A DNA stretch of 23,826 bases. Source: JAENVU01 sp031362155. Lineage in GTDB: Bacteria; Actinomycetota; Acidimicrobiia; IMCC26256; JAENVU01. Positions 7,348-14,608 of the stretch are shown here, in pieces; the first letter of the stretch is position 1; each line of letters opens with the position of its first letter. The DNA lies in contig JANLRZ010000190.1 in assembly GCA_031362155.1 (NCBI GenBank), positions 1-23,826 of the forward strand, read 5' to 3'. The notes beneath the pieces were generated by a model. That model saw only the letters and a program-made list of their open reading frames with translations. It had not been told where the DNA came from and made no database searches. A program made the position numbers and the translations under genes.

Positions 7348-9471
7348 CTACTCCCCCGGGCCTCGGTAGACCGGGAGGTCACGGAGCTGCGGTGCGTCCG
7401 GCGGTCCGCTGATCGCATATAGCCGGAGTTGATTCGGTCCTTTGACCGCAAATTGTTGTCCGACGATCGTGGTCAGGATCCCGGTCGGTTTCCCTTGGAA
7501 CGGGAGTGCCTGACCGACCGCCGCGATCTTGCCGTTGAGTCCGACGGCGATCCACGCGTCCTCATCGAGGTTGCTCACGATTGCTTCGAGGTAGGTCCAC
7601 GGTTGGAAGTAGGCGTTGGGATCGATGGAGTCGTACTTCGGCACGGCGCCGACGTTGGCGAGCGTCGGCCGGGTCACCGGTCCGACCGGGAACTCGGACA
7701 CCGATCGACCCACGAGTCCTCCGTAGGGCCCGACCCGGTAGACCCGCAGGCTCTTCTCGCCGCCGGGCGCGACAGCCTGGTGCTTGAGCACATCCTGGAA
7801 CCCGGCGGGATCCAGCTTGAGATAGCGCTCACCCTTCTTCGGGCCGATCGCGTCGGGGGGCGTGAAGCTGTTGCCCTTGGTCTGATCGAACTCTCGGGGG
7901 AAATCGGCGCGGGGCGGATCGAGCAACGAGCTGCCGTCGATCTTCCAGGGGATCTTCGCCTTGATCACATCGGCGATCGTGGGGAGGACGTCGATCGACT
8001 GCGCCGGCCGATCGTCGACCACGCCGGCCGCCTGACCCGGATACTTGAAGAACATTGGTGTCCAGAGGATGTCGGTGTAGTTTCCGGCACCTTGGTTGCG
8101 GGTCACGCTGCGAATACCCTCGTTGGGTCGGAACGAGACTCCGTGGTCTGCGGCCACCACCACGAGTGAGTCTTTCCACGCACCGATTGCCTTGAGGCGA
8201 TTCGTGATCCGACCGAGCGTGGTGTCGGTGGCCTGGACCTGCAACAAATGCTGGCGGCGTGCACTCTCGGCCGGCCACGCGTCCTTCTGCCACACGAGCG
8301 TGCTCGCGCCTTGTTGCGGTGCGAGGTTCTGATTGTCCTTGAGGTCGGGCAGAAGGTGCCACGGTTGGTGCGGCAGCTCGATGTGGACGAAGTCAAGCTC
8401 GGGGCCATCCCCGGGTTGCAGCGAGGCCACGAACTTGCGCGCCTGAGGCAAGCCGAACTGTACGACTGCGTCGTCGGAGAAATTGACGGTCTCTCGCTTC
8501 GGTGACGCGAAGTCCTTCCACAGGGTGATGGTGTCCTTGCCCAGCAACTTCAGTCCGGCGATGCCATCACCCTCGCCGGCCTTGGCCGCACACGCCGTGC
8601 GCGGGCACAGCCTGGTCACGCCCTCGTGCACGTTGAGCGGATACACACCCCGCAGGAAGGTGAACAGATTGTCCGGATAGTCGGCCGAGCTGGGCACGAC
8701 GTTGCCCCGCGGCGGAAGCTGACCGGTCAGGATCGCCGGCACTGCTCGCTCGGTATAGGGGGCGACAGTGGTGGTGTTGCGGTACCACGTCGACTCGGAG
8801 GCGAGCTTGGCAAAGTTGGGAAACAACTCCGCGTCGATCCGGCCCGTGCCGTCGAGCAACGACTGCTCTGGCAACTCGTCGTAGACCACCACGATCACGC
8901 GCTTGGGGTTCTTGGCCACGACATCGTTGGTGGAGGTCGGCTTGCCGCCGAAGACCACCGACGACGCCGGCGATGCGAAGAGGAACAGTGCCGCAAACAA
9001 CGCCGGCGCAATCGCCAGCACCCGGAACCACTGACGCACCCAATCGAGCCGCAGGACGGCAAGTGCGCCGAGGAGACCGCTCAACACCCCGAGATGCACG
9101 AGCCGGGTCGGCACCATGTCGGTCGTGCGTTTCAGGATCTCCTCGACGAAGATCCCGATGGGGATCCCACACAGCAGCGCGTGGGCGTAGCGACGAACTC
9201 GCGGCAGCACGAGTCCGATCCCGACCTCGATCGCGTACAACACTGCGGCCGGCACGAACAGGATCAGCAGTGAGATGACGATCAGGTCCAGCGCCGACGA
9301 TCCACGCGTGGCAAAGATGCCCGTGTTCTTGCCGAGCAGATCGAATGTCGGTTGCGCGAACGCAATCCCGCACAAGGCGAACAGTTCGAGCGCCGCCCGG
9401 AGTTCGCGGGATCGGGGCCCGAACCGACGCGCCGGTGCGTCGGCAGCGACCATGGCCGGCGCGGCACTCAT
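7348..9471 (-). CDS. Membrane-bound alkaline-phosphatase-superfamily (sulfatase-like) transferase or hydrolase
   Basis: This 707-aa protein has about four or five N-terminal membrane segments (roughly residues 30-172) followed by a large extracytoplasmic sulfatase-like domain. Metal- and nucleophile-site candidates are VVVYDELPE (194-202, Asp198), TERAVPAILTG (240-250, Thr240 as likely nucleophile), LPHQPWHLLPD (366-376, His368) and ADHG (441-444, Asp442/His443). A Thr rather than Cys at the nucleophile position argues for a phosphodiesterase or phosphotransferase, as in LtaS-like or phosphoethanolamine-transferase-like enzymes, and against a true sulfatase. The substrate could be a phosphoglycerol-type or other phospho decoration on the same glycan; this is inference from the neighbours. 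It starts at ATG 9471, overlapping the stop of the upstream acyltransferase by 4 bp (ATGA). Confidence 0.8.
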   Translation of the reverse strand: MSAAPAMVAADAPARRFGPRSRELRAALELFALCGIAFAQPTFDLLGKNTGIFATRGSSALDLIVISLLILFVPAAVLYAIEVGIGLVLPRVRRYAHALLCGIPIGIFVEEILKRTTDMVPTRLVHLGVLSGLLGALAVLRLDWVRQWFRVLAIAPALFAALFLFASPASSVVFGGKPTSTNDVVAKNPKRVIVVVYDELPEQSLLDGTGRIDAELFPNFAKLASESTWYRNTTTVAPYTERAVPAILTGQLPPRGNVVPSSADYPDNLFTFLRGVYPLNVHEGVTRLCPRTACAAKAGEGDGIAGLKLLGKDTITLWKDFASPKRETVNFSDDAVVQFGLPQARKFVASLQPGDGPELDFVHIELPHQPWHLLPDLKDNQNLAPQQGASTLVWQKDAWPAESARRQHLLQVQATDTTLGRITNRLKAIGAWKDSLVVVAADHGVSFRPNEGIRSVTRNQGAGNYTDILWTPMFFKYPGQAAGVVDDRPAQSIDVLPTIADVIKAKIPWKIDGSSLLDPPRADFPREFDQTKGNSFTPPDAIGPKKGERYLKLDPAGFQDVLKHQAVAPGGEKSLRVYRVGPYGGLVGRSVSEFPVGPVTRPTLANVGAVPKYDSIDPNAYFQPWTYLEAIVSNLDEDAWIAVGLNGKIAAVGQALPFQGKPTGILTTIVGQQFAVKGPNQLRLYAISGPPDAPQLRDLPVYRGPGE

Positions 9472-10760
9472 GCCGTGACCTCAGCCGGCGCGCCGGCCGG
9501 CGGCGGCGTTGGCGCCGGCTTCGAACTGCCCGGCCACAGCCGATGCGAGAGCCGGATCGCCGGACGCTCCACCCAGAAGTAGCTCGCGGTCGCGGTCACG
9601 AGGGTGAGGCCCAACACGATGGCGAACCAGAGCCAAATGTTGACACCGATCGTGCCGTTGCGGACCCAGACCTTGAGTTGCTGCACCCAGATGATGTGCC
9701 ACAGGTAGATGCCGTAGGACACCAGCCCCAGCGACGTGAGGACCCGCGTTTGTAGCCCCCGACGAATCCGGCCCTCGGATTGATCACCGAATACCGCCGG
9801 GAAGATGAGGAAGAACGCCACGAGGCCGTAGAGGAACGCGATGCCGAAATCCTGCACCCGAGTCACGCTGGCGTAGATACTCTCCGGCGTGTTGAGCTGC
9901 AGCGCCACCCAGAAGCAGGTCAGCGACAGCAGCCACGACACCGCCGGATACCGGGCCAGGGCGCGGGCGAGCAACGGGAGTCGGCCGCCGTTCGCGATCC
10001 ACGCACTCCCGACTGCCAACAGCATTCCGAGTGCAAACCAGTCGAGATATCCCACCAACCACTGCCCGACCTGTTCGATCGGGAACCAGCCACCACCGGC
10101 CGGCGCCGGCTTACTTCCGAGCGACCACAGGCGCCACACCCGCACGCCGATCGCCAGGAAATAGAGGAAGGCCAGTCCGCCGAGCTGCACCCGCAGCTTG
10201 GACCGCAGGTCGGCATCGGGTCGAGTGAGTGCGCGCAACACCCAAGCAATTCCCGGCAGCGCCAGGTAGAAGCTGATCTCGATGACGAGTGTCCATTCCA
10301 CGCCGAGGCCGTTGAGGGTGAGCCGCGCCCGATAGTTCTGCAGGAGCAAGAAGTACGACCAGAACAACTCGAAGCTCTGGATCTTCGTGATGGCAATGCC
10401 GTACACCGCAACGGTGAGCGCCACCCAATACCCGGGATAGATCCGGAAGGCCCGCCGACCCCAGAACGGGATCACCCGCGGCGTGGTCTTGTCGGCGAAG
10501 TGCGCGGCCACGTACGGGCGGTAGAGCAGGAAGCCCGAAATCAGGAAGAACGTCGACACGCCGAAGTTGCCGAGTCGTTGCGTCCATTGCCAGGTGTCGT
10601 AGTGCAACGTCTCGATGTTGAACGTCGTGGTCACGTGGTACACCACGACGGCAAGTGCCGCGATGGCCCGCAGCCCGTCGAAACACGGGAAGCGGTCGTG
10701 CGGGACCGGAGCAATGGGCCCGGGCGTCCCGGACTCGACATCGAGTGAGGTCGAGGTCAT
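9468..10760 (-). CDS. Acyltransferase 3 family membrane protein (no SGNH domain), copy C
   Basis: This 430-aa AT3 protein has FDGLRAIAALAVV (27-39) with His42, GVSTFFLISGFLLYRPY (67-83), RRAFRIYPGYW (102-112), GYLDWFALGMLLAV and SYGIYLWHI. It is paralogous to the two AT3 genes further down the operon. The conserved His in the first membrane segment and the Arg-rich motif, both important for catalysis in the family, are present, so it looks active. Likely role: O-acylation of a surface glycan or its lipid-linked precursor. It starts at ATG 10760, overlapping the stop of the LamG-like gene by 4 bp, and its own stop overlaps the sulfatase-like gene by 4 bp, which points to translational coupling. 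The last 20 residues are Ala/Pro-rich and probably disordered. Confidence 0.88.
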   Translation of the reverse strand: MTSTSLDVESGTPGPIAPVPHDRFPCFDGLRAIAALAVVVYHVTTTFNIETLHYDTWQWTQRLGNFGVSTFFLISGFLLYRPYVAAHFADKTTPRVIPFWGRRAFRIYPGYWVALTVAVYGIAITKIQSFELFWSYFLLLQNYRARLTLNGLGVEWTLVIEISFYLALPGIAWVLRALTRPDADLRSKLRVQLGGLAFLYFLAIGVRVWRLWSLGSKPAPAGGGWFPIEQVGQWLVGYLDWFALGMLLAVGSAWIANGGRLPLLARALARYPAVSWLLSLTCFWVALQLNTPESIYASVTRVQDFGIAFLYGLVAFFLIFPAVFGDQSEGRIRRGLQTRVLTSLGLVSYGIYLWHIIWVQQLKVWVRNGTIGVNIWLWFAIVLGLTLVTATASYFWVERPAIRLSHRLWPGSSKPAPTPPPAGAPAEVTA

Positions 10761-12061
10761 GGCGCGCCGGCCACGTCGAGGGGACCCGCAGCGAAGCCGG
10801 CCACCCGGAGTCCGGTGCCCTTGACCGAGGAGACCACGAGGCCGGCGCGGTGCGCGTTGGCGAGTTCAGTGGACCGCAACGTCACTCCGGTGTCACGCCC
10901 GTCGACGTAGATCGTGAACCGATCGTCTTCGAGGCGGATCCCGATCGTCACATTCGTCTTGTCGTAGGTGACTACCCCGATACCGCTCGCGGTCACCTTC
11001 GACTCCCGGCCGTTGACGACCTTGAACACGTTGAAGGTCGCGTAGTCGGGGACTGCGACGATCCGCCAGTAGTTCTTCGCGTCCCGGTACCGGAACACGA
11101 CTCCGAAGCCCTGGGGCGCGGTGGTCGCCGTCGCCTGGACCCAACCATCCGACCGGCCGACGTCGATCGTGGCCACGCTCGGCGTGTCCGAGGGCGTCGA
11201 GACGAGGACCGCCTCCCGTGCTTTGACGCCCCACTCCCCCGAAGCGACGTTCCATTGCTGGCCGGTGGTACTCCGCCCGAGGGTGTTGCTCGGCGCGCGG
11301 TCGAAGTCGTCGCGAATCGGCGCATCGGGCCCGAGCACGTTCCACTGGGTGGCCGAGAAACTTGTAAAGCGGCCGTCGGTGGCGCCGGCCTCGGGATTCA
11401 CGACCAGGCCGGCGCGGGGGGCGTCGTTGATGCTGTTGGGTCCCGAATCGTCGACCCGCCGGACCGAGACGTCGTTGACGAACACCTCGAATCCTGCTGC
11501 ATCCATGTCGACGCGCACGCGGGTGCCCGGCGCGATCGGCGCCTGACCCACATTGCCCATATCGGTAGGGACGGCCGACTTGATCTTCGTGAGGTTCCAA
11601 GTTCCGAACTCGGGTACCACCGTGAGCGTCCAGCAGTCCAAGAGGTCGCGACACCGAAACGCGAGGCCCATCCCCTTGGTGATCGTCTGCGCGGTGACCG
11701 CGACAGTTCCGGCCCCGCGTCCGACCCGTACCAGAGCAACGCTCGAACCGAGCGGAGCCGGGGTCGCGACCCGCGCGCTGCCATCGGCCATTGCCCATTG
11801 ACCCCGCACGGCGTTCCATCGCTGCCCGGTGGGCGCCGCGCCGAGGCCTGGTCCGGATCGGGTCGCGAAATCATCGGTCACAGTGCGTGGGAAGGGTACG
11901 GCCGGAATCACGGCGACGGGCATCAAGGCCTTCTTCGTCGTCACTCGATCCAGCACGGCGCCGACCCCGAGCAAGACGACGAGCGCGACGATCAGCGCGA
12001 CGAGCGCGAGCCGACGGTCGTGCGCCGTGAGGTCAGACCCGCCGGGCTTCTCGTCTTCCAC
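10757..12061 (-). CDS. Membrane-anchored protein with two tandem LamG/concanavalin-like domains
   Basis: This 434-aa protein has a short cytoplasmic start, one membrane segment (about 18-38) and two repeated domains outside (about 61-245 and 249-430). The repeats align by eye: DDFATR...TGQRWN...GQW against DDFDRA...TGQQWN...GEW, and GMGLAFRCRD...W...VPEFGTWN against GFGVVFRYRD...W...VPDYATFN. The pattern resembles LamG/DUF1080-type jelly-roll domains, which usually bind or cleave glycans. No catalytic residues can be assigned, so a glycan-binding or scaffold role on the outer face is the simplest reading. It starts with GTG at 12061, 18 bp after the 73-aa gene, without a clear ribosome binding site. 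Its stop overlaps the next acyltransferase by 4 bp. Confidence 0.65.
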   Translation of the reverse strand: MEDEKPGGSDLTAHDRRLALVALIVALVVLLGVGAVLDRVTTKKALMPVAVIPAVPFPRTVTDDFATRSGPGLGAAPTGQRWNAVRGQWAMADGSARVATPAPLGSSVALVRVGRGAGTVAVTAQTITKGMGLAFRCRDLLDCWTLTVVPEFGTWNLTKIKSAVPTDMGNVGQAPIAPGTRVRVDMDAAGFEVFVNDVSVRRVDDSGPNSINDAPRAGLVVNPEAGATDGRFTSFSATQWNVLGPDAPIRDDFDRAPSNTLGRSTTGQQWNVASGEWGVKAREAVLVSTPSDTPSVATIDVGRSDGWVQATATTAPQGFGVVFRYRDAKNYWRIVAVPDYATFNVFKVVNGRESKVTASGIGVVTYDKTNVTIGIRLEDDRFTIYVDGRDTGVTLRSTELANAHRAGLVVSSVKGTGLRVAGFAAGPLDVAGAP

Positions 12062-12079
12062 CGTGGGTCCGGACAGGGA

Positions 12080-12301
12080 TCAGCCTTCGTCGACGACGAC
12101 GTCTGGCGCGCCGACCGACGGCGCGGGGTCGGTACCCTCGCCAGCTTCGTCCGGCGCCTCGAGGTTCTCACCTTTGCGAAACACGCCGGTCATCCGGCGC
12201 CAGCCGACCTTGCCGGCGACGACCACTCCCGCCGCGCCAGCCGCAACTGCGCCGACGATCATGCTTCCGGATCCGGCATCGAGGTAGCCGAAGACTGTCA
12301 T
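12080..12301 (-). CDS. Small YLDxGSGS membrane protein, function unknown
   Basis: This is a 73-aa protein with the motif YLDAGSGS at residues 6-13, a small-residue-rich membrane segment (about 14-31), a basic KVGWRR...FRKG stretch (31-44) and an acidic tail. I recall small proteins with a similar YLDPG(T/S)GS motif, one glycine-rich membrane segment and a following W/R-rich stretch beside surface-glycan genes in many bacteria, but know no assigned function. The start chosen is ATG 12301, preceded by GGGGGA four bases upstream. A frame extending to 12364 adds 21 residues lying over the inverted repeats and is less likely. It is the first gene of the second operon. Confidence 0.65.
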   Translation of the reverse strand: MTVFGYLDAGSGSMIVGAVAAGAAGVVVAGKVGWRRMTGVFRKGENLEAPDEAGEGTDPAPSVGAPDVVVDEG

Positions 12302-12310
12302 GGTTCCCCC

Positions 12311-12376
12311 AGATCGCTCCCTGCCGACACCCGTCGGCAGAACGCCCAATGGTAGCAGTGCCACGCGGAGCGATCT
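12311..12376 (-). promoter_or_regulatory. Nested inverted repeats upstream of the second operon
   Basis: The gap between the two operons holds a perfect 10-bp inverted repeat (AGATCGCTCC at 12311-12320 with GGAGCGATCT at 12367-12376). Inside it, abutting the first arm, is an 8-bp hairpin (CTGCCGAC-accc-GTCGGCAG in plus-strand terms, with loop ACCC, at 12321-12340). On the minus strand the structure ends about 10 bases before the start codon, next to the GGGGGA ribosome binding site. A TACCAT -10-like hexamer lies at 12349-12354. There is no T-tract, so it is a weak terminator candidate. It may be a leader structure or operator. Confidence 0.4.
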
Positions 12377-12428
12377 ACCGGCCTTAGAAGTTCACGGCTC
12401 GCGTTCGTCGTCTCGATTCAGGGGGGTC

Positions 12429-14147
12429 TCAGACTTCGCTGCGGGTCGCCACGATGAACCGGCGGTCCTGATCGAGGAAGGTGCCGTACCGGTGGACTTC
12501 GGACCGTTCGATCACGAACCGTTCCTCGATGATGGTGACCGTCTTGGCAAAGTCTCGACCTTCGAGCGCGGGGGGATGGGACTCGAAGATCAGTCGCCCG
12601 CCGGGCCGCAGGAAGTGATGACAGCGCTCGAAGTACTCCTCGAGTCCCTGATGGGTGTTGCCGTCGTAGGTGTGGTGGTTCGCGAACGACAGCACATCGT
12701 CGAACCGTTCACCAGTGTCGGGAAACTCCTCGAACGACGAGACCAGGAACTCGACCGTGTCGATCCCGAGGTACTCCGCACCCACCCGGCCGGCCTCAAT
12801 GAGGAACGGGTTGATCTCGAAAGCGACCACCCGCGCCGCGGCACCGGCGATGGCGAGTGAAAGGAACCCGCTGTTCGAGCCGATCTCCAGCACGGTGCGG
12901 TCCCGCACCAACTCACGGAGTCCGAACGCCTCGACCCGAGCGGTCGTGTCTCGGAGCCCGGTCACCCCCAACTCCGTCGAGGATTGATACCAGTACGCCT
13001 CGCCGTAGTCGTAGGTGCCCCATTCCCGGCTCTGGCCGACGAGCTGGGCGTGCAGCGCCCGATGCAGCGCCAGCCGCCTGGCATCGCCACCCAGCGCGGC
13101 ATAGTCCCGTTGGCGATTGCGGATACCGAGAGCCCGGAGCGGTTGTTTGGTGCGGACCGCATCGGCCGCGAAGCGCAGCGGCGCGACCGGCGACGGCTTC
13201 TCGTAGTACTTCGCGTACCCCTCGAGCATCGGGGTCGACGACGCGAGCGCGGGAGCCTCCGCTCGCGGCGAGACGAACAGCTGGGCGAGTGCCCGGCCAC
13301 GCACCGTCGGGTGCATGAAGTGGAAAGTGATCCCGGCGCGGAGGTCCTGAGGGGTCGCGGCGAGGTGGCGGGCGTCGGCGGCAGGTGCGAGGACGTCGCG
13401 CACCAACAATTCCGCGCGCAGCAACGGATCCACGAACGAGAACACCGACCGGTACAGCATGTCGTCATCCGGACGTTCCATCGTTCCGAGGTCGATCGCG
13501 ATGGGTTCGGGCTCCCAGGTCGCGAGGACGTCACCGTCGTCGAGTCCCGGCGTCATCAGGAACGCCGACACCCCCGGGCGGCCGCGAACCAGTTGGGACC
13601 ACAGCAACACGTCGGCGCCACGCACGTAGGGCAGCAAGCCGGTGTGGACGTGCACGATCGCGAGGCCGTCGATGTCGAAGACGGCCCGCGGCACGATCCC
13701 ACCACCGCTGAAGATCACCGTCGCCGGTGCGATGGCGCGCAGCACGCTGAGCAGGCGCGGGTCCGAGTACGAACTCGCACCGACGCGGATCACCTCGTCC
13801 GAGAAGGCTTCATAGCGGAACCCGTCGAACATCGTGGCGTAGAGCTCTTCGGGTTCGTCCACGAGGGGGGCCAGACCACGTGCAATCGCGGCGACCAACG
13901 CCGGGTTGCGCTTGCGAATCCGGTACGGGTGGTAATTGTGCGCTCGATCCTGGGCTCGGGCCCCGAGCCGAACCGCGATCTCCGACTCCGCGCCGGGGAG
14001 CGACCGGATCTTGCCGTCGAGCGGATCGCGCACCATGAGCACGATGCGCTCCGGCGCGAGACCCTCACGGGCGAGCCGGGCCAGATACGCCCGGGCCTGG
14101 GGGCCTTCCCACGCCAAGACGGTGACGGGCACCACGCGCCGGGTCAC
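12429..14147 (-). CDS. Formyltransferase-like / SAM-dependent methyltransferase fusion
   Basis: This 572-aa two-domain protein has an N-terminal half (about 5-300) resembling the Formyl_trans_N fold of methionyl-tRNA and sugar N-formyltransferases: VIFSGGGIVP (144-153), HVHTGLLPYVRG (166-177) and GLDDGDVL (201-208). The His (168) and Asp (203) of the family's Asn-His-Asp triad are in place, but the Asn position is His166. The C-terminal half (about 375-572) is a class I methyltransferase with VLEIGSNSGFLSLAIA (419-434), an acidic residue in VVAFEINP (440-447) and a HFLRPGGRLIFESHP motif. By context it should modify a sugar or phospho group made by this operon: a methyl group on the glycan or, by analogy to Campylobacter, on a phosphoramidate. 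Start is GTG 14147, overlapping the upstream stop as GTGA. It is the last gene of the first operon. Confidence 0.75.
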   Translation of the reverse strand: MTRRVVPVTVLAWEGPQARAYLARLAREGLAPERIVLMVRDPLDGKIRSLPGAESEIAVRLGARAQDRAHNYHPYRIRKRNPALVAAIARGLAPLVDEPEELYATMFDGFRYEAFSDEVIRVGASSYSDPRLLSVLRAIAPATVIFSGGGIVPRAVFDIDGLAIVHVHTGLLPYVRGADVLLWSQLVRGRPGVSAFLMTPGLDDGDVLATWEPEPIAIDLGTMERPDDDMLYRSVFSFVDPLLRAELLVRDVLAPAADARHLAATPQDLRAGITFHFMHPTVRGRALAQLFVSPRAEAPALASSTPMLEGYAKYYEKPSPVAPLRFAADAVRTKQPLRALGIRNRQRDYAALGGDARRLALHRALHAQLVGQSREWGTYDYGEAYWYQSSTELGVTGLRDTTARVEAFGLRELVRDRTVLEIGSNSGFLSLAIAGAAARVVAFEINPFLIEAGRVGAEYLGIDTVEFLVSSFEEFPDTGERFDDVLSFANHHTYDGNTHQGLEEYFERCHHFLRPGGRLIFESHPPALEGRDFAKTVTIIEERFVIERSEVHRYGTFLDQDRRFIVATRSEV

Positions 14148-14608
14148 GATGGGTGCCCCGTGCGATCATCGACGACACTCATCGCCCAGGCCCGCAACGC
14201 GGGTGCCTCGGGCAGGTCATCGAACTGGTCGAGGGCTTTCAACGCCGAGTTCGCGCACTTCAGCCCCCACCCGCCGTCGCCGTTCGGATCCGTTCCACCG
14301 AGGGTTCCGGCGTTCGCGAGCAGCACGGCGATCAGCCCTGCGATCACCGCCGGGGTCGCGCCGACTTCGGGATCGAGGCGCTTCCAACCCGGTGCGTATC
14401 CGACCGACACCCGGCGCCGCACGTCGATCTGTCGGCACAGCGCTTCCAGGTCCGCTCGATCGGCGCCCGTGGCCACCGCCGGGCCGGCATCGAGCCAGCG
14501 GGCGACCAGTCCGGCGACGGCAATGCCCGCGACTGGCGAGTCGGGAACCACGTCCGCCCCACCGACCAGCGGCACGAGCGTGCGGAAGATGACTTCGCCG
14601 CGCGTCAT
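14144..14608 (-). CDS. Hypothetical protein, 154 aa
   Basis: I do not recognise this gene. The 154-aa product is soluble-looking, with Ala/Val-rich helical stretches, a GYAPGWKRLDPEVG segment (about 70-83) and a Gly-rich GGTDPNGDGGWGLKC segment (about 103-117). There is no P-loop, so it does not look like the APS-kinase-type enzyme (Cj1415) that completes the Campylobacter phosphoramidate pathway. No signal peptide or clear membrane segment is seen. It overlaps both neighbours by 4 bp (ATGA at its start, GTGA at its stop), so it is almost surely expressed with the transferase before it and the formyl/methyltransferase after it, perhaps as a partner of one of them. Confidence 0.65.
   Translation of the reverse strand: MTRGEVIFRTLVPLVGGADVVPDSPVAGIAVAGLVARWLDAGPAVATGADRADLEALCRQIDVRRRVSVGYAPGWKRLDPEVGATPAVIAGLIAVLLANAGTLGGTDPNGDGGWGLKCANSALKALDQFDDLPEAPALRAWAMSVVDDRTGHPS

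Noticed and set aside
10655..12355. 566-aa plus-strand open frame across the LamG-like gene
   Set aside because: It is Arg/Asp/His-rich with no membrane segments or domains, and lies opposite a gene with clear repeats. It is a GC-driven shadow frame.
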